A DNA stretch of 64,000 nucleotides, taken from NCBI GenBank assembly GCA_022844405.1, contig JALHLV010000011.1:62001-126000 (forward strand), written 5' to 3'. Shown here one piece after another: positions 28,904 through 40,965 of this stretch. Numbering within the stretch: position 1 is the stretch's first letter; each line of letters starts with the position of its first letter. The position numbers and the translations under genes are program-made. The stretch is from Sphingomonadales bacterium. Lineage in GTDB: Bacteria; Pseudomonadota; Alphaproteobacteria; SMXS01. Under the pieces are notes generated by a model, which was not told the DNA's origin, did not search any database, and saw only the letters and a program-made list of their open reading frames with translations.

Positions 28904-29662
28904 ATGCGTTCGGGATTGATAGCACAGAAGGTCGGGATGACCCGGGTGTTCGCCGAGGACGGGGCTCATGTGCCCGTGACCGTTCTCAAGGTGGACAATT
29001 GCCAGGTCGTCGCCCAGAAGACCGAGGACCGTGACGGCTACACCGCCGTCCAGCTCGGCGTCGGCGTGGCCAAGGTCAACCGCGTAGGCAAGCCCATGCG
29101 CGGCCACTTCGCCAAGGCGAATGTCGAGCCGAAGAAGAAGGTCGTCGAGTTCCGCGTGTCGCAGGACGCGCTGATCGACGTGGGCGCCGAGCTGACCACC
29201 GGCCATTTCGTCGCCGGCCAGTTCGTCGACGTCGTCGGCACCAGCATCGGCAAGGGCTTCGCCGGCGTCATGAAGCGCCACCACTTCGGTGGTCTGCGCG
29301 CCTCGCACGGCGTGTCGGTGTCGCACCGCTCGCACGGCTCGACCGGCCAGCGCCAGGATCCCGGCAAGGTGTTCAAGGGCAAGAAGATGGCCGGCCACCT
29401 TGGCGCCGTGCGCGTCACCACCCAGAACCTCAAGGTGGTCTCGACCGACGTCGAGCGCGGCCTGATCCTGATCCACGGCGCCGTCCCGGGCCCGGCCAGC
29501 GGCTGGGTGCTGGTGCGCGACGCGGTGAAGCGCAAGCTGCCGAAGGACGTGCCGTTCCCGGCCGGCCTGCGCCAGTCGGCCACGCCGGCCGCCGAGGAGC
29601 CTCAGGTCGAGGACTCCCAGGTGGATGAAACCAGCGGCGACGCCGCCGAGAACCAGGAGTAA
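28904..29662 (+). CDS. rplC: 50S ribosomal protein L3
   Basis: 252 residues; an early-assembling protein near the peptidyl-transferase centre. The signature [47 protein letters not shown] is intact, including the glutamine that is methylated by PrmB in E. coli. After the core, an acidic tail of about 27 residues ([14 protein letters not shown]... to NQE) makes it longer than the ~210-residue E. coli protein. RBS AGGAAG lies upstream. Its stop abuts the rplD start. Confidence 0.98.
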   Translation: MRSGLIAQKVGMTRVFAEDGAHVPVTVLKVDNCQVVAQKTEDRDGYTAVQLGVGVAKVNRVGKPMRGHFAKANVEPKKKVVEFRVSQDALIDVGAELTTGHFVAGQFVDVVGTSIGKGFAGVMKRHHFGGLRASHGVSVSHRSHGSTGQRQDPGKVFKGKKMAGHLGAVRVTTQNLKVVSTDVERGLILIHGAVPGPASGWVLVRDAVKRKLPKDVPFPAGLRQSATPAAEEPQVEDSQVDETSGDAAENQE

Positions 29663-29667
29663 TGGCG

Positions 29668-30288
29668 ATGAAAGTGGACGTCATTACCCTCGACGCCGGC
29701 ACCGCCGGCTCGGCCGAACTCGACGAGGCGATCTACAGCCTGCCGGTGCGCCAGGACCTGCTGCAGCGCGCCGTGCGCTGGCAGCTCGCCAAGCGCCAGG
29801 CCGGCACGCACAAGACCAAGGGCCGCTCGGAAATCGCGCTGACCGGCAAGAAGTTCGTCAAGCAGAAGGGTTCGGGCGGCGCCCGGCACGGCGACCGCAA
29901 GGCGCCGCAGTTCCGCGGCGGCGGCAAGGCCTTCGGCCCGGTCGTGCGCAGCCACGCGCATGATCTGCCCAAGAAGGTCCGCAAGCTGGCGCTGAAGACC
30001 GCGCTGTCGGCCAAGCAGGCCGAGGGCAAGCTGGTGGTGCTCGATCACGCGACCCTGTCCGATGCCAAGACCAAGGGGCTGGCGGTGACGCTGGCCAAGC
30101 TGGGCTGGTCGAACGCGCTGATCATCGACGGCGACGCGGTGGAGCAGAACTTCGCCCGCGCCGCGGCCAACATTCCGTATATCGACGTGCTGCCCAGCCA
30201 GGGCGCGAATGTCTACGACATCCTGCGCCACCACACGCTGGTGCTGACCGTAGCCGCCGTCGAGAAGCTCGGGGAGCGCCTGAAATGA
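29668..30288 (+). CDS. rplD: 50S ribosomal protein L4
   Basis: 206 residues. L4 lines the polypeptide exit tunnel with L22 and in E. coli represses its own S10 operon. The core [20 protein letters not shown] and the basic loop [24 protein letters not shown] are conserved. ATG at 29668 is chosen since CAGGAG lies 8 nt upstream; the ATG at 29662 that overlaps the rplC stop is too close to that site. It overlaps rplW by 4 nt. Confidence 0.96.
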   Translation: MKVDVITLDAGTAGSAELDEAIYSLPVRQDLLQRAVRWQLAKRQAGTHKTKGRSEIALTGKKFVKQKGSGGARHGDRKAPQFRGGGKAFGPVVRSHAHDLPKKVRKLALKTALSAKQAEGKLVVLDHATLSDAKTKGLAVTLAKLGWSNALIIDGDAVEQNFARAAANIPYIDVLPSQGANVYDILRHHTLVLTVAAVEKLGERLK

Positions 30289-30590
30289 GCAAACTCAAGG
30301 CGAAGAACAAGCACTTCGACCTGCTGCTGAAGCCCGTCGTCACCGAAAAATCGACGCTCGGCGTCGAGAACAACCAGGTCACCTTCAAGGTCGCCATCAA
30401 CGCGACCAAGCCGGAGATCAAGGAAGCCGTCGAGACTGTGTTCGGCGTGAAGGTGAACGCGGTCAACACCCTGCGCCAGCAGGGCAAGGTCAAGCGGTTC
30501 CGCGGCGTGGTCGGCAAGCGTCCCGACTACAAGAAGGCCATCGTGACCCTCGCCGAAGGCGAGACGATCGATATCACGACGGGAGTCTGA
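30285..30590 (+). CDS. rplW: 50S ribosomal protein L23
   Basis: 101 residues. It sits at the tunnel exit, where it docks trigger factor and [25 protein letters not shown] and [15 protein letters not shown]-like segments are present (here [14 protein letters not shown]). ATG at 30285 overlaps the rplD stop (ATGA), implying translational coupling. Confidence 0.98.
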   Translation: MSKLKAKNKHFDLLLKPVVTEKSTLGVENNQVTFKVAINATKPEIKEAVETVFGVKVNAVNTLRQQGKVKRFRGVVGKRPDYKKAIVTLAEGETIDITTGV

Positions 30591-30593
30591 CCG

Positions 30594-31427
30594 ATGGCAC
30601 TCAAGACATATAATCCGACCACTCCCGGCCAGCGCGGCCTGGTGCTGGTTGATCGCTCCGGCCTCTGGAAGGGCAAGCCCGTCAAGGCGCTGACCGAAGG
30701 CCTGACCAAGAAGGGCGGTCGCAACAACCATGGCCGCGTCACGGCGTTCGGCCAAGGCGGCGGTCACAAGCGGTCCTACCGCCTGGTCGATTTCAAGCGC
30801 CGCAAGTTCGACGCGGCGGCGACGGTCGAGCGGCTGGAGTACGATCCGAACCGGTCGGCGTTCATCGCCCTCGTCAGGTACGAGGACGGCGAACTCGCCT
30901 ACATCCTGGCGCCGCAGCGCCTCTCGGTCGGCGATCAGGTGATCTCCGGCAAGAAGGTCGACGTGAAGCCGGGCAACGCCATGCCGCTGGGTTCGATGCC
31001 GGTGGGCACGATCGTGCACAACGTCGAGCTGAAGCCGGGCAAGGGCGGCCAGATCGCCCGCGCCGCCGGCACCTACGTGCAGTATGTCGGCCGCGACGGC
31101 GACTATTCGATCCTGCGTCTGGCCTCGGGCGAGCAGCGCATCGTGCATTCCACCTGCATGGCCACGGTGGGCGCGGTGTCGAACCCGGACAACCAGAACA
31201 CCAACCTCGGCAAGGCCGGCCGCAATCGCTGGCTGGGCAAGCGCCCGTCGGTCCGCGGCGTGGCCATGAACCCGGTCGACCATCCGCACGGCGGCGGCGA
31301 AGGCCGCACCTCGGGCGGCCGCCACCCGGTCACCCCGTGGGGCAAGCCGACCAAGGGCAAGAAGACCCGGTCCAACAAGTCGACCGATCAGTTCATCGTC
31401 CGCTCGCGCCACGCGCGGAAGAAGTAG
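30594..31427 (+). CDS. rplB: 50S ribosomal protein L2
   Basis: 277 residues; one of the most conserved 50S proteins, near the peptidyl-transferase centre and needed for subunit joining. [22 protein letters not shown] and the C-terminal [26 protein letters not shown], with the conserved His of the latter loop, are intact. It starts 4 nt after rplW. Confidence 0.98.
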   Translation: MALKTYNPTTPGQRGLVLVDRSGLWKGKPVKALTEGLTKKGGRNNHGRVTAFGQGGGHKRSYRLVDFKRRKFDAAATVERLEYDPNRSAFIALVRYEDGELAYILAPQRLSVGDQVISGKKVDVKPGNAMPLGSMPVGTIVHNVELKPGKGGQIARAAGTYVQYVGRDGDYSILRLASGEQRIVHSTCMATVGAVSNPDNQNTNLGKAGRNRWLGKRPSVRGVAMNPVDHPHGGGEGRTSGGRHPVTPWGKPTKGKKTRSNKSTDQFIVRSRHARKK

Positions 31428-31437
31428 GAGACACAGC

Positions 31438-31716
31438 GTGCCACGTTCAGTCTGGAAAGGCCCGTTTGTCGACGGCTACCTGCTCAAGAAGGCCGGTGCC
31501 GTCCGTGACAGCGGCCGCAGCGAGGCGATCAAGACCTGGTCGCGCCGCTCGACCATCGTGCCGCAGTTCGTCGGCCTGAACTTCGCCGTGCACAACGGCC
31601 ACAAGTTCGTGCCGGTGCATGTGTCCGAGGAAATGGTCGGCCACAAGCTCGGCGAGTTCGCGCCGACCCGCACCTATTACGGCCACGCCGCCGACAAGAA
31701 GGCGAAGAGGGGCTGA
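31438..31716 (+). CDS. rpsS: 30S ribosomal protein S19
   Basis: 92 residues, 30S head protein that contacts S13 and the A-site finger. [17 protein letters not shown] at the N-terminus, [11 protein letters not shown] and the C-terminal [13 protein letters not shown] are typical. Start GTG at 31438 with RBS AGGAGA 5 nt upstream. Confidence 0.97.
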   Translation: MPRSVWKGPFVDGYLLKKAGAVRDSGRSEAIKTWSRRSTIVPQFVGLNFAVHNGHKFVPVHVSEEMVGHKLGEFAPTRTYYGHAADKKAKRG

Positions 31717-31717
31717 G

Positions 31718-32098
31718 ATGAGCAAGAAAGCCAAACCGCGCGTTCTGGGCGATCACGAGGCGACGGCGATCGCCACCTCGATCCGCACCAGCCCCCGCAA
31801 GCTGAACCTGGTCGCGGGCATGATCCGCGGCCTGAAAGCCGAGCAGGCGCTGAACGCCCTGACCTTCTCCAAGCGCCGCATCGCCGCCGACGTGAAGCGG
31901 GTGCTGGAAAGCGCCATCGCCAACGCCGAGAACAATCACCAGCTGGACGTCGACCAGCTGATCGTCGCCGAAGCCCATGTGGGCAAGGCGCTCATGATGA
32001 AGCGCTTCCACGCCCGCGCCCGCGGCCGTGGCGCGCGTATCGAGAAGCCGTTCAGCCGGCTGACGATCATCGTCCGCGAAGTCGAGGAGGCCGCCTGA
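31718..32098 (+). CDS. rplV: 50S ribosomal protein L22
   Basis: 126 residues; its extended beta hairpin narrows the nascent-peptide tunnel (site of macrolide resistance changes). [19 protein letters not shown] and the hairpin with [22 protein letters not shown] are conserved. ATG at 31718 directly follows the rpsS stop; its own stop overlaps the rpsC start. Confidence 0.97.
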   Translation: MSKKAKPRVLGDHEATAIATSIRTSPRKLNLVAGMIRGLKAEQALNALTFSKRRIAADVKRVLESAIANAENNHQLDVDQLIVAEAHVGKALMMKRFHARARGRGARIEKPFSRLTIIVREVEEAA

Positions 32099-32799
32099 TG
32101 GGTCAAAAAGTCAATCCGATCGGGCTGCGCCTCGGCGTCAACCGCACCTGGGATTCGCGCTGGTACGCGAACGACAAGGACTTCGCCAAGCTGCTGCACG
32201 AGGACATCAAGATCCGCGAGTATCTGGAAGACAAGCTGTCGGCCGCCGGTATTTCGAAGATCGTCATCGAGCGGCCCGCCAAGAAGGCCCGCGTCACCAT
32301 CCACTCGGCGCGTCCGGGCGTGATCATCGGCAAGAAGGGCGCCGACATCGACAAGCTCCGCAAGGAGATCTCGACGATGACCGGCTCGGAAGTGCACCTC
32401 AACATCGTCGAGATCCGCAAGCCCGAGATCGACGCCAAGCTGATCGCCGAGAACATCGCGCAGCAGCTCGAGCGCCGCGTCGCGTTCCGCCGCGCCATGA
32501 AGCGCGCCGTGCAGTCGGCCATGCGCCTGGGCGCCAAGGGCATCCGCATCAACTGCGGCGGCCGTCTCGGCGGCGCCGAGATCGCGCGCATGGAGTGGTA
32601 CCGCGAAGGCCGGGTGCCGCTGCACACGCTGCGCGCCGACATTGATTACGGCGAAGGCCGCGCCAACACCGCCTATGGCGTGTGCGGCGTGAAGGTCTGG
32701 GTGTTCAAGGGCGAGATTCTCGCCCATGACCCGATGGCCTCGGAAAAGCGGGCACTGGAGTCGCAAACAGGCGGCCCCGGCTCCCGGTCGATGAACTAA
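32098..32799 (+). CDS. rpsC: 30S ribosomal protein S3
   Basis: 233 residues; forms part of the mRNA entry tunnel and its helicase activity. It begins [20 protein letters not shown]. The KH domain has the GXXG-like [14 protein letters not shown], and the C-terminal domain includes [33 protein letters not shown] overlaps the rplV stop (TGATG). Confidence 0.98.
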   Translation: MGQKVNPIGLRLGVNRTWDSRWYANDKDFAKLLHEDIKIREYLEDKLSAAGISKIVIERPAKKARVTIHSARPGVIIGKKGADIDKLRKEISTMTGSEVHLNIVEIRKPEIDAKLIAENIAQQLERRVAFRRAMKRAVQSAMRLGAKGIRINCGGRLGGAEIARMEWYREGRVPLHTLRADIDYGEGRANTAYGVCGVKVWVFKGEILAHDPMASEKRALESQTGGPGSRSMN

Positions 32800-32823
32800 A
32801 GCGCAGACTGAAGGTACAGGTCC

Positions 32824-33240
32824 ATGCTTCAGCCGAAGAAGACGAAATTCAGGAAGGCCTTCAAGGGCCGCATCCACGGCAAGGCCAAGGGTGGCACCGA
32901 GCTCAACTTCGGCGCCTTCGGCCTCAAGGCGGTGGAGCCTGGCCGTATCACCGCGCGTCAGATCGAGGCGGCACGCCGCGCGATCAGCCGCCACATGAAG
33001 CGCGCCGGCCGCGTCTGGATCCGGGTGTTCCCGGATGTACCAGTCTCGAAGAAGCCGACCGAAGTCCGCATGGGCAAAGGCAAGGGCTCGCCTGAGTTCT
33101 GGATCGCCCGCGTCAAGCCGGGCCGCATCATGTTCGAGATCGAAGGCGTGTCCGAGACGATTGCCCGCGAGGCTTTCGACCGCGCCGCCGCCAAGCTGTC
33201 GATCCAGACCCGTCTGGTTTCGCGGCCGGGCGAACACTAG
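32824..33240 (+). CDS. rplP: 50S ribosomal protein L16
   Basis: 138 residues; late-assembling protein that positions A-site t[65 protein letters not shown] and the C-terminal [18 protein letters not shown] match. The Arg hydroxylated by YcfD in E. coli lies in the conserved MGKGKG region. It is between rpsC and rpmC. Confidence 0.98.
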   Translation: MLQPKKTKFRKAFKGRIHGKAKGGTELNFGAFGLKAVEPGRITARQIEAARRAISRHMKRAGRVWIRVFPDVPVSKKPTEVRMGKGKGSPEFWIARVKPGRIMFEIEGVSETIAREAFDRAAAKLSIQTRLVSRPGEH

Positions 33241-33253
33241 GAGATTGGAAGCC

Positions 33254-33457
33254 ATGAAGGCGTCGGAAACCAGGGGCATGACCCCCGACCAGCTCACCGA
33301 CCGGCTCGCCGAGCTGAAGCGTGAGCAGTTCAACCTGCGCGTCCAGCAGGCCACCGGCCAGCTGGAAAAGCCCTCGCGCCGCCGCCAGGTGCGTCGGGAC
33401 ATCGCGCGGATCAAGACGATTCTTGGCGAGAAACAGGCCCCCGGGGCCAGCGCGTAG
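33254..33457 (+). CDS. rpmC: 50S ribosomal protein L29
   Basis: 67 residues, helical protein near the tunnel exit, next to L23. The conserved motif [37 protein letters not shown] is present. ATG at 33254; ends 17 nt before rpsQ. Confidence 0.97.
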   Translation: MKASETRGMTPDQLTDRLAELKREQFNLRVQQATGQLEKPSRRRQVRRDIARIKTILGEKQAPGASA

Positions 33458-33474
33458 GACGGAGTACGCTAGAG

Positions 33475-33711
33475 ATGCCGAAAAGAATTCTGCAGGGCGT
33501 GGTCGTCAGCAACGCCAACGAAAAGACCGCGGTGGTCCGCGTCGAACGGCGCGTCAAGCACCCGGTGCTGGGCAAGGTCGTGCGCCAGTCGAAGCGCTAC
33601 CACGCCCATGACGAAGGAAATGCGTGCCAGGTCGGTGACCTGGTGCGGATCGAGGAATGTCCGCCGATCTCGCGCCTGAAGCGCTGGCGGGTGATTGCCG
33701 AGCAGGCTTGA
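33475..33711 (+). CDS. rpsQ: 30S ribosomal protein S17
   Basis: 78 residues, OB-fold primary binder of 16S rRNA helix 11/7. [34 protein letters not shown] and the C-terminal [12 protein letters not shown] are typical. ATG at 33475 with RBS GGACGGAG-like upstream. Confidence 0.97.
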   Translation: MPKRILQGVVVSNANEKTAVVRVERRVKHPVLGKVVRQSKRYHAHDEGNACQVGDLVRIEECPPISRLKRWRVIAEQA

Positions 33712-33733
33712 TGAGCGCACCGGGAGAGACGCC

Positions 33734-34102
33734 ATGATTCAAATGCAGTCGAATCTGGATGTTGCCGACAACTCGGGTGCGCGCCGTGTCCAGTGCATCA
33801 AGGTTCTCGGCGGCTCCAAGCGGAAGACCGCTTCCGTCGGCGACGTCATCGTCGTCAGCGTGAAGGAGGCGATTCCGCGGGGGCGCGTGAAGAAGGGCGA
33901 CGTGCACCGTGCCGTCATCGTTCGCACCGCCAAGGAGATTTTCCGGTCGGACGGATCGAGCATCCGCTTCGACAACAACGCGGCCGTGCTGATCAACAAG
34001 CAGGGCGAGCCCATCGGCACCCGTATCTTCGGCCCGGTGACCCGCGAGCTGCGCGCGAAGGCGATGATGAAGATCATCTCGCTGGCGCCGGAGGTGCTGT
34101 GA
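33734..34102 (+). CDS. rplN: 50S ribosomal protein L14
   Basis: 122 residues; beta-barrel at the subunit interface and the binding site of silencing factor Rsf[28 protein letters not shown] and [19 protein letters not shown] are conserved. ATG at 33734 after CGGGAGAG. The stop overlaps the rplX start (TGATG). Confidence 0.97.
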   Translation: MIQMQSNLDVADNSGARRVQCIKVLGGSKRKTASVGDVIVVSVKEAIPRGRVKKGDVHRAVIVRTAKEIFRSDGSSIRFDNNAAVLINKQGEPIGTRIFGPVTRELRAKAMMKIISLAPEVL

Positions 34103-34416
34103 TGGCCGCGAAGATCAAGAAGGGCGACCAGGTCGTCGTGACCAAGGGCCGCGACAAGGGCAAGAAGGGCCAGGTGCTGCGCGTCATCCCCGATGACAAC
34201 CGCGCCGTCGTCCAGGGCGTGAACGTGGTGAAGAAGCACAAGCGCCCGAGCCAGCTCGACCCGGGCGGGATCAAGTCGGAAGAGGCGCCGCTGGCGCTCG
34301 CCAACCTGGCCATCGTCGACCCCAAGACGGGCGAGGCGACCCGTGTCGGCTTCCGTATCGAGAACGGCCGCAAGGTCCGTTTCGCGAAGAAGTCAGGAGA
34401 GAACATCGATGTCTGA
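34102..34416 (+). CDS. rplX: 50S ribosomal protein L24
   Basis: 104 residues, assembly initiator with a KOW motif: [25 protein letters not shown], then [17 protein letters not shown] at 34102 overlaps the rplN stop, and its own 3' end overlaps the rplE start by 8 nt, so translation is likely coupled across the three genes. Confidence 0.97.
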   Translation: MAAKIKKGDQVVVTKGRDKGKKGQVLRVIPDDNRAVVQGVNVVKKHKRPSQLDPGGIKSEEAPLALANLAIVDPKTGEATRVGFRIENGRKVRFAKKSGENIDV

Positions 34417-34966
34417 GACCGCTGACAAGGCGCGCCTGCAGAGCCACTACGAGACGGCGGTGCGGCCGCAGCTGATGGAACAGTTCGGGCTGAAGAACAA
34501 GCTTGCCGTGCCGCGGCTGGACAAGATCGTCATCAACATGGGCGTGGGTGAAGGCACCCGCGACGCCAAGAAGATCACGATCGCGGCCGAAGAGCTGACC
34601 AAGATCGCCGGCCAGAAGCCGGTGGTCACCAAGGCCAAGAAGTCCATCGCTGGCTTCAAGCTGCGCGAGGGCATGGCGGTCGGCTGCAAGGTGACGCTGC
34701 GCGGCAAGCGCATGTACGAGTTCCTGGACCGGCTGGTGACCATCGCGCTGCCCCGCGTCCGAGACTTCCGCGGCGTGTCGCCCAAGAGCTTCGACGGCAA
34801 CGGCAACTACGCGCTGGGGCTGAAGGAACAGATCGTGTTCCCCGAAATCAACTATGACCAGATCGACGAGATCCGGGGCATGGACATCATCATTTGCACC
34901 ACGGCGACCGACGACGAGCAGGCGAAAGCCCTGCTGACCGGTTTCCAGGTGCCGTTCCGGAATTAA
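34409..34966 (+). CDS. rplE: 50S ribosomal protein L5
   Basis: 185 residues; binds 5S rRNA and contacts S13 and P-site tRNA at the central protuberance. [46 protein letters not shown] and [17 protein letters not shown] are conserved. ATG at 34409 with AGGAGAG upstream, inside the end of rplX. Confidence 0.97.
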   Translation: MSETADKARLQSHYETAVRPQLMEQFGLKNKLAVPRLDKIVINMGVGEGTRDAKKITIAAEELTKIAGQKPVVTKAKKSIAGFKLREGMAVGCKVTLRGKRMYEFLDRLVTIALPRVRDFRGVSPKSFDGNGNYALGLKEQIVFPEINYDQIDEIRGMDIIICTTATDDEQAKALLTGFQVPFRN

Positions 34967-35007
34967 GGCGTTGTTTGCGCTGGAGCAGGTCTCAGGAGGA
35001 CTTGATC

Positions 35008-35313
35008 GTGGCTAAGAAGAGTTCGATCGCTAAGAACAAGAAGCGTGAACGCCTGGCGGTCCGGTTCGCCGGCAAACGCCGCCAATTGAAGGCCCAGGCG
35101 AAGGACGAGGCGCTGTCGCCGGAAGACCGGTTCCGCGCCCGCCTGAAGCTGGCCGAGCTGCCGCGCAACAGCGCGGTGGTGCGTGTCCGCAATCGCTGCG
35201 AACTGACCGGCCGTCCGCGCGCCGTCTATCGCAAGTTCAAACTGTCACGCATTGCCTTGCGCGAGCTCGGGTCCAAGGGACAGATCCCGGGCCTGGTCAA
35301 GTCGAGCTGGTAA
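35008..35313 (+). CDS. rpsN: 30S ribosomal protein S14 (zinc-free type)
   Basis: 101 residues, 30S head. The long, zinc-independent form: no CXXC pairs, with [41 protein letters not shown] at the C-terminus. GTG at 35008 with CAGGAGGA 8-10 nt upstream. Confidence 0.97.
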   Translation: MAKKSSIAKNKKRERLAVRFAGKRRQLKAQAKDEALSPEDRFRARLKLAELPRNSAVVRVRNRCELTGRPRAVYRKFKLSRIALRELGSKGQIPGLVKSSW

Positions 35314-35326
35314 CGGAGAAACGCCC

Positions 35327-35725
35327 ATGGCGATATCAGATCCAATCGGCGATATGCTGACCCGCATCCGCAACGCCCAGATGCGGCGCAAGTCGACGGT
35401 GCGCGTGCCGGCGTCCAAGCTGCGCGAGCGTGTTCTCGAAGTGCTCAAGTCGGAAGGCTACATCCGCACCTATGAGCGGTTCGACCTGGCCGACAACAAG
35501 GCCGAAATCGAAGTGTCCCTGAAGTACCACGAGGGCGAGCCGGTGATCCGGACCATCGCCCGCGTGTCGACGCCGGGCCGCCGCGTCTATTCGTCGGTGG
35601 GCGACCTGCCGCGTGTCGCCAACGGCTTGGGCATCTCGATCATTTCGACGCCCAAGGGCGTCATGTCCGACAACCAGGCCCGCGCGGCCAATGTTGGCGG
35701 CGAAGTGATCTGCACGGTCGTCTAG
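35327..35725 (+). CDS. rpsH: 30S ribosomal protein S8
   Basis: 132 residues; central-domain 16S binder and, in E. coli, the translational repressor of the spc operon through the rplE leader. [32 protein letters not shown] and the C-terminal [33 protein letters not shown] are typical. ATG at 35327. Confidence 0.97.
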   Translation: MAISDPIGDMLTRIRNAQMRRKSTVRVPASKLRERVLEVLKSEGYIRTYERFDLADNKAEIEVSLKYHEGEPVIRTIARVSTPGRRVYSSVGDLPRVANGLGISIISTPKGVMSDNQARAANVGGEVICTVV

Positions 35726-35751
35726 GGCCGAGAGCGTAAGGAAACGGAACG

Positions 35752-36285
35752 ATGTCTCGTATCGGTAAAAAGCCCGTCAGCATCCCCAACGGCGTCAACG
35801 TGACGCTGAACGGGTCCGAGCTGTCGGTGAAGGGTCCCAAGGGCGCCCTGGCGATGACCTTCGTCGACGATGTGATCGTCACGCAGGACGACGGCGGCAT
35901 CTCGGTGCAGCCGCGCGGCAACACCAAGCGTGCCCGCTCCATGTGGGGCATGCAGCGGACCCTGGCGAACAACCTTGTCACCGGCGTGTCGACGGGCTTC
36001 ACCGAGAAGCTGGCGATCACCGGCGTCGGCTACCGCGCCGCGGCCCAGGGCAGGACCCTGACGTTGCAGCTCGGCTACAGCCATGACGTGGTGTTCCCGA
36101 TCCCGGACGGCATCGACATCAAGACGCCGACGCCGACCGAGATCGAGATCTCGGGCATCGACAAGCAGAAGGTCGGCCAGGTCGCGGCGAAGATCCGCGA
36201 ATGGCGCAAGCCGGAGCCCTACAAGGGCAAGGGCGTGCGCTATGTGGGCGAGTTCATCTTCCGCAAGGAAGGCAAGAAGAAGTAA
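35752..36285 (+). CDS. rplF: 50S ribosomal protein L6
   Basis: 177 residues; near the factor-binding site and the sarcin-ricin loop. [21 protein letters not shown], and the C-terminal [31 protein letters not shown] are diagnostic. ATG at 35752 with AAGGAAACG upstream. Confidence 0.98.
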   Translation: MSRIGKKPVSIPNGVNVTLNGSELSVKGPKGALAMTFVDDVIVTQDDGGISVQPRGNTKRARSMWGMQRTLANNLVTGVSTGFTEKLAITGVGYRAAAQGRTLTLQLGYSHDVVFPIPDGIDIKTPTPTEIEISGIDKQKVGQVAAKIREWRKPEPYKGKGVRYVGEFIFRKEGKKK

Positions 36286-36319
36286 TGGCCGCGTTCGGCA
36301 CACGGGTGGGTTTGAAGCC

Positions 36320-36682
36320 ATGAACAAGAGAATTGAGCTGTTTTTCCGGCGTCAGCAGCGGGTGCGCAACCAGCTGCGGAAGAACTCGACCGGGCGCGTG
36401 CGTCTGGCCGTGCACCGCAGCGGCAAGCACATCTACGCCCAGGTCATCGACGACAGGCAGGGCCGCACGCTGGTCGCCGCGTCGACGCTGGAGAAGGATT
36501 TCCGCGGCGCCCACAAGTCGGGCGCCAATGTGGACGCGGCCCGTGAAGTGGGCACCCTGATCGCCAAGCGTGCGGTCGACGCAGGCATCAAGGATGTCAT
36601 GTTCGACCGCAGCGGCTTCCTCTACCACGGCCGGATCAAGGCCCTGGCGGATGCCGCGCGCGAAGCCGGCCTGAACTTCTAA
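36320..36682 (+). CDS. rplR: 50S ribosomal protein L18
   Basis: 120 residues; carries 5S rRNA into the central protuberance with L5. [33 protein letters not shown] and [26 protein letters not shown] are conserved. ATG at 36320. Confidence 0.97.
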   Translation: MNKRIELFFRRQQRVRNQLRKNSTGRVRLAVHRSGKHIYAQVIDDRQGRTLVAASTLEKDFRGAHKSGANVDAAREVGTLIAKRAVDAGIKDVMFDRSGFLYHGRIKALADAAREAGLNF

Positions 36683-36712
36683 GCCGATAACGGAATCGAG
36701 TAGGAACACGAT

Positions 36713-37282
36713 ATGGCACGGGAACGTGGAGAACGGTCGGAGCGTTCGCAGGAGCGGCAGCAGGACAGCGAATTCATCGATCGCCTGGTGCACATCAACC
36801 GCGTCGCCAAGGTGGTGAAGGGCGGCCGGCGCTTCGGCTTCGCCGCGCTCGTCATCGTCGGCGACCAGAAGGGCCGCGCCGGCTTCGGCCATGGCAAGGC
36901 GCGCGAAGTGCCCGAAGCGATCCGCAAGGCGACCGAATCGGCCAAGCGCAACCTGATCCGCGTGCCGCTGCGCGAGGGTCGCACGCTGCACCACGACATC
37001 GATGGCCGTCACGGCGCCGGCAAGGTGATCCTGCGGACGGCTCCGGCCGGTACCGGCATCATCGCGGGCGGCCCGATGCGCGCGGTGTTCGAGGCGCTGG
37101 GCATCCACGACGTGGTCACCAAGTCGACCGGCACGTCCAACCCCTACAACATGGTGCGCGCCACGTTCGACGCGCTGAAGAAGCAGATGTCGCCGCGCAT
37201 GGCGGCCGCCAAGCGCGGCAAGAAGGTCAGCGACATCCTCGTCCGTCGTCCCGAGCAGATGGGCGAAGTTGTCGACGGCTGA
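36713..37282 (+). CDS. rpsE: 30S ribosomal protein S5
   Basis: 189 residues; decoding fidelity and mRNA entry tunnel. The S5 dsRNA-binding fold includes [41 protein letters not shown], and the later [37 protein letters not shown] at 36713, 26 nt upstream of rpmD. Confidence 0.98.
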   Translation: MARERGERSERSQERQQDSEFIDRLVHINRVAKVVKGGRRFGFAALVIVGDQKGRAGFGHGKAREVPEAIRKATESAKRNLIRVPLREGRTLHHDIDGRHGAGKVILRTAPAGTGIIAGGPMRAVFEALGIHDVVTKSTGTSNPYNMVRATFDALKKQMSPRMAAAKRGKKVSDILVRRPEQMGEVVDG

Positions 37283-37308
37283 TAAAGCCCGAAGCGGAAG
37301 GTAGGAAG

Positions 37309-37500
37309 ATGTCCGAGAAAATGTTGAAGGTGACGCAGATCGGCAGCCCGATCCGCCGGACCAAGGACCAGCGGGCGACCCTCGTCGGCCTGGGCCTGAA
37401 CAAGATGCACCGCACCCGCGTGCTCGAAGACACGCCGTCGGTGCGCGGCATGGTCAACAAGATTCACCACCTGGTGCAGGTGGAAGAGGTCGACGTCTAG
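37309..37500 (+). CDS. rpmD: 50S ribosomal protein L30
   Basis: 63 residues, small 50S protein. [54 protein letters not shown] is a full match to the family. RBS GGTAGGAAG before ATG at 37309. Confidence 0.96.
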   Translation: MSEKMLKVTQIGSPIRRTKDQRATLVGLGLNKMHRTRVLEDTPSVRGMVNKIHHLVQVEEVDV

Positions 37501-37529
37501 GCGTTTGCCCCTAACCAAGGATTAGTAAG

Positions 37530-38012
37530 ATGCGGCTCAACCAGATCAGCGACAATCCCGGCGCGAACAAGACCAGCAAGCGCATCGGCCGCGGCATCGG
37601 CTCGGGCAAGGGCAAAACCGGCGGCCGTGGCGTGAAGGGTCAGACCTCGCGCTCGGGCGTGGCGATCCACGGCTATGAAGGCGGCCAGATGCCGCTGCAT
37701 CGCCGGCTGCCGAAGCGCGGCTTCAAGAGCATCAACCGCAAGCGCTATGCATCGGTCAATATCGGCCGCCTGCAGGCCGCGATCGACGCCGGCAAGCTGC
37801 AGGCGGGCGCCATCGACGGCGCCGCGCTGGTCGCCGCCGGTGTCGTGACGCATCTGCGTGACGGCTTCCGTCTGCTCGGCAAGGGCGAGATCACCGCGTC
37901 CATCGAGATCACCGCCAACGGCGCGTCGAAGTCGGCGGTCGAGGCGGTTGAAAAGGCGGGTGGCAAAGTCCACATCGTCGCGGGAGCGACGCCGACCGAC
38001 GGCGCCGAATAA
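37530..38012 (+). CDS. rplO: 50S ribosomal protein L15
   Basis: 160 residues; late-binding 50S protein. The Gly/Lys-rich N-terminus ([28 protein letters not shown]) threads into rRNA, and RLPKRGFKS precedes a globular C-terminal domain ending in GAE. It is 30 nt upstream of secY, the standard spc order. Confidence 0.97.
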   Translation: MRLNQISDNPGANKTSKRIGRGIGSGKGKTGGRGVKGQTSRSGVAIHGYEGGQMPLHRRLPKRGFKSINRKRYASVNIGRLQAAIDAGKLQAGAIDGAALVAAGVVTHLRDGFRLLGKGEITASIEITANGASKSAVEAVEKAGGKVHIVAGATPTDGAE

Positions 38013-38042
38013 GAGCGCCCAGGCGCGGAACCGGGAAGTCCA

Positions 38043-39370
<1,328 letters not shown>

Positions 39371-39374
<4 letters not shown>

Positions 39375-40036
39375 ACGTCATTCTCCTTGGTCCCCCGGGC
39401 GCGGGCAAGGGCACCCAGGCCAAGCGCCTCGAGGACCGCCACGGCATGGTCCAGTTGTCGACGGGTGACATGCTGCGGGCCGCCGTGAAGGCGGGCACCG
39501 AGATCGGCAAGATCGCCGACGGCATCATGAAACGCGGCGAGCTGGTGCCGAACGATGTGGTCGTGTCGATCATCTCGGACCGGATCGACCAGCCCGACGC
39601 CAAGCGCGGCTTCATCCTCGACGGCTTTCCACGCAACGTGGCCCAGGCCGAGGCGCTCGACGCCATGCTGGACAGGAAGGGCCTGAAGCTCGACCACGTC
39701 ATCCAGATGGAAGTGGACGACGAGGCGCTGGTCGATCGCATCACCGGCCGCTTCACCTGCGGCAAGTGCGGCGCCGGCTATCACGACACGTTCAAGCCGA
39801 CCAAGGTCGCCGGTGTGTGCGACGTATGCGCCTCGACCGAGATGGTGCGCCGCGCCGACGACAACGAGACCACGGTGCGCTCGCGCCTCGCCACCTACCA
39901 CAAGGAGACGGCGCCGCTGCTGCCCTACTACAAGAAGCGCGGCAACCTGGTGCAGCTGGACGGCATGGCGCCCATGGACAAGGTCGCCGAAGAGATCGAA
40001 AACGTGCTCGCCGCCGACCAGCGGCTGAGCGGTTGA
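39371..40036 (+). CDS. adk: Adenylate kinase (long, zinc-type lid)
   Basis: 221 residues. It catalyses ATP + AMP = 2 ADP. P-loop GPPGAGKGTQ at residues 7-16, AMP-binding STGDMLR and DGFPRNVAQA, and an enlarged LID with two CXXC-type pairs (CGKCG and CDVC) that should hold a structural zinc, unusual among Gram-negative enzymes. The start is TTG at 39371: GGAGGAAGG lies just upstream and the TTG shares bases with the secY TGA (TTGA), so translation is coupled to secY. Position between secY and rpsM is typical of alphaproteobacteria. Confidence 0.97.
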
Positions 40037-40121
40037 CTGGACGCTGTAGCTTTCTATAATCCCGCGTTCCGCGAATCAGGGCGGATCAGCGCAGAATTGA
40101 ACGCCTAAGGAGACTAACGTC

Positions 40122-40490
40122 GTGGCACGTATCGCCGGTGTAAACATACCGACCAACAAGCGGGTCGAGATCGCGCTGACCTACATCCATGGGATCGGGC
40201 ACACGCGCGCCAAGGAAATCTGCGCGAAGCTGAACATCCCGGCGCAACGCCGCGTCAACGAATTGACCGACTCCGAGGTCATCCACATCCGCGAGAGCAT
40301 CGACAGCGACTACACCGTCGAAGGCGATCTGCGCCGCGAAGTGGCGATGAACATCAAGCGGCTGATGGACCTGGGCTGCTACCGCGGCCTGCGTCACCGC
40401 CGCGGCCTGCCGGTACGCGGCCAGCGCACCAGCACCAACGCACGGACGCGCAAGGGCAAGGCGAAGCCCATCGCCGGCAAGAAGAAGTAA
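40122..40490 (+). CDS. rpsM: 30S ribosomal protein S13
   Basis: 122 residues; head protein that contacts P-site tRNA and L5. [25 protein letters not shown] and the C-terminal [28 protein letters not shown] are conserved. GTG at 40122 with CTAAGGAG 9 nt upstream. It heads the alpha operon group. Confidence 0.97.
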   Translation: MARIAGVNIPTNKRVEIALTYIHGIGHTRAKEICAKLNIPAQRRVNELTDSEVIHIRESIDSDYTVEGDLRREVAMNIKRLMDLGCYRGLRHRRGLPVRGQRTSTNARTRKGKAKPIAGKKK

Positions 40491-40502
40491 GGACAGAGCC
40501 CT

Positions 40503-40892
40503 ATGGCAACCGATACCGGCCGCGTCAAACGCCGCGAACGCAAGAACATCACCTCCGGCGTCGCGCATGTCAGCGCCACGTTCAACAACACGACGGTGAC
40601 CATCGCCGATCACCAGGGCAACACGATCGCCTGGTCCTCGGCGGGCGCCCAGGGTTTCAAGGGCTCGCGCAAGTCGACGCCATATGCCGCCCAGCTCGCC
40701 GCCGAAGACGCCGGCCGCAAGGCGCAGGAGCACGGCATGAAGACGCTGGAAGTCGAAGTCAGCGGCCCCGGGTCGGGCCGTGAGTCGGCGCTTCGCGCGC
40801 TGCAGTCCGTGGGTTTCACGATCACGTCGATCAAGGACGTGACGCCGATCCCGCACAACGGTTGCCGCCCGCCCAAGCGTCGCCGCGTCTAA
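40503..40892 (+). CDS. rpsK: 30S ribosomal protein S11
   Basis: 129 residues; platform protein near the 3' end of 16S r[39 protein letters not shown] and the C-terminal [15 protein letters not shown] are diagnostic. ATG at 40503, 12 nt after rpsM. Confidence 0.98.
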   Translation: MATDTGRVKRRERKNITSGVAHVSATFNNTTVTIADHQGNTIAWSSAGAQGFKGSRKSTPYAAQLAAEDAGRKAQEHGMKTLEVEVSGPGSGRESALRALQSVGFTITSIKDVTPIPHNGCRPPKRRRV

Positions 40893-40924
40893 GCCTCAAG
40901 GCACGCGGAATATCCAGGATTATA

Positions 40925-40941
40925 GCGCCCCACCGGGGCGC
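40925..40941 (+). promoter_or_regulatory. Hairpin in the rpsK-rpoA gap
   Basis: 7-bp GC stem gcgcccc/ggggcgc with a 3-nt loop, 24 nt before the rpoA start and not followed by T. It may stabilise or process the alpha-operon mRNA; rpsD, which encodes the usual alpha-operon repressor in E. coli, is absent here. Confidence 0.35.
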
Positions 40942-40965
40942 TTGACCTTAACAAGGGGTCTAACG

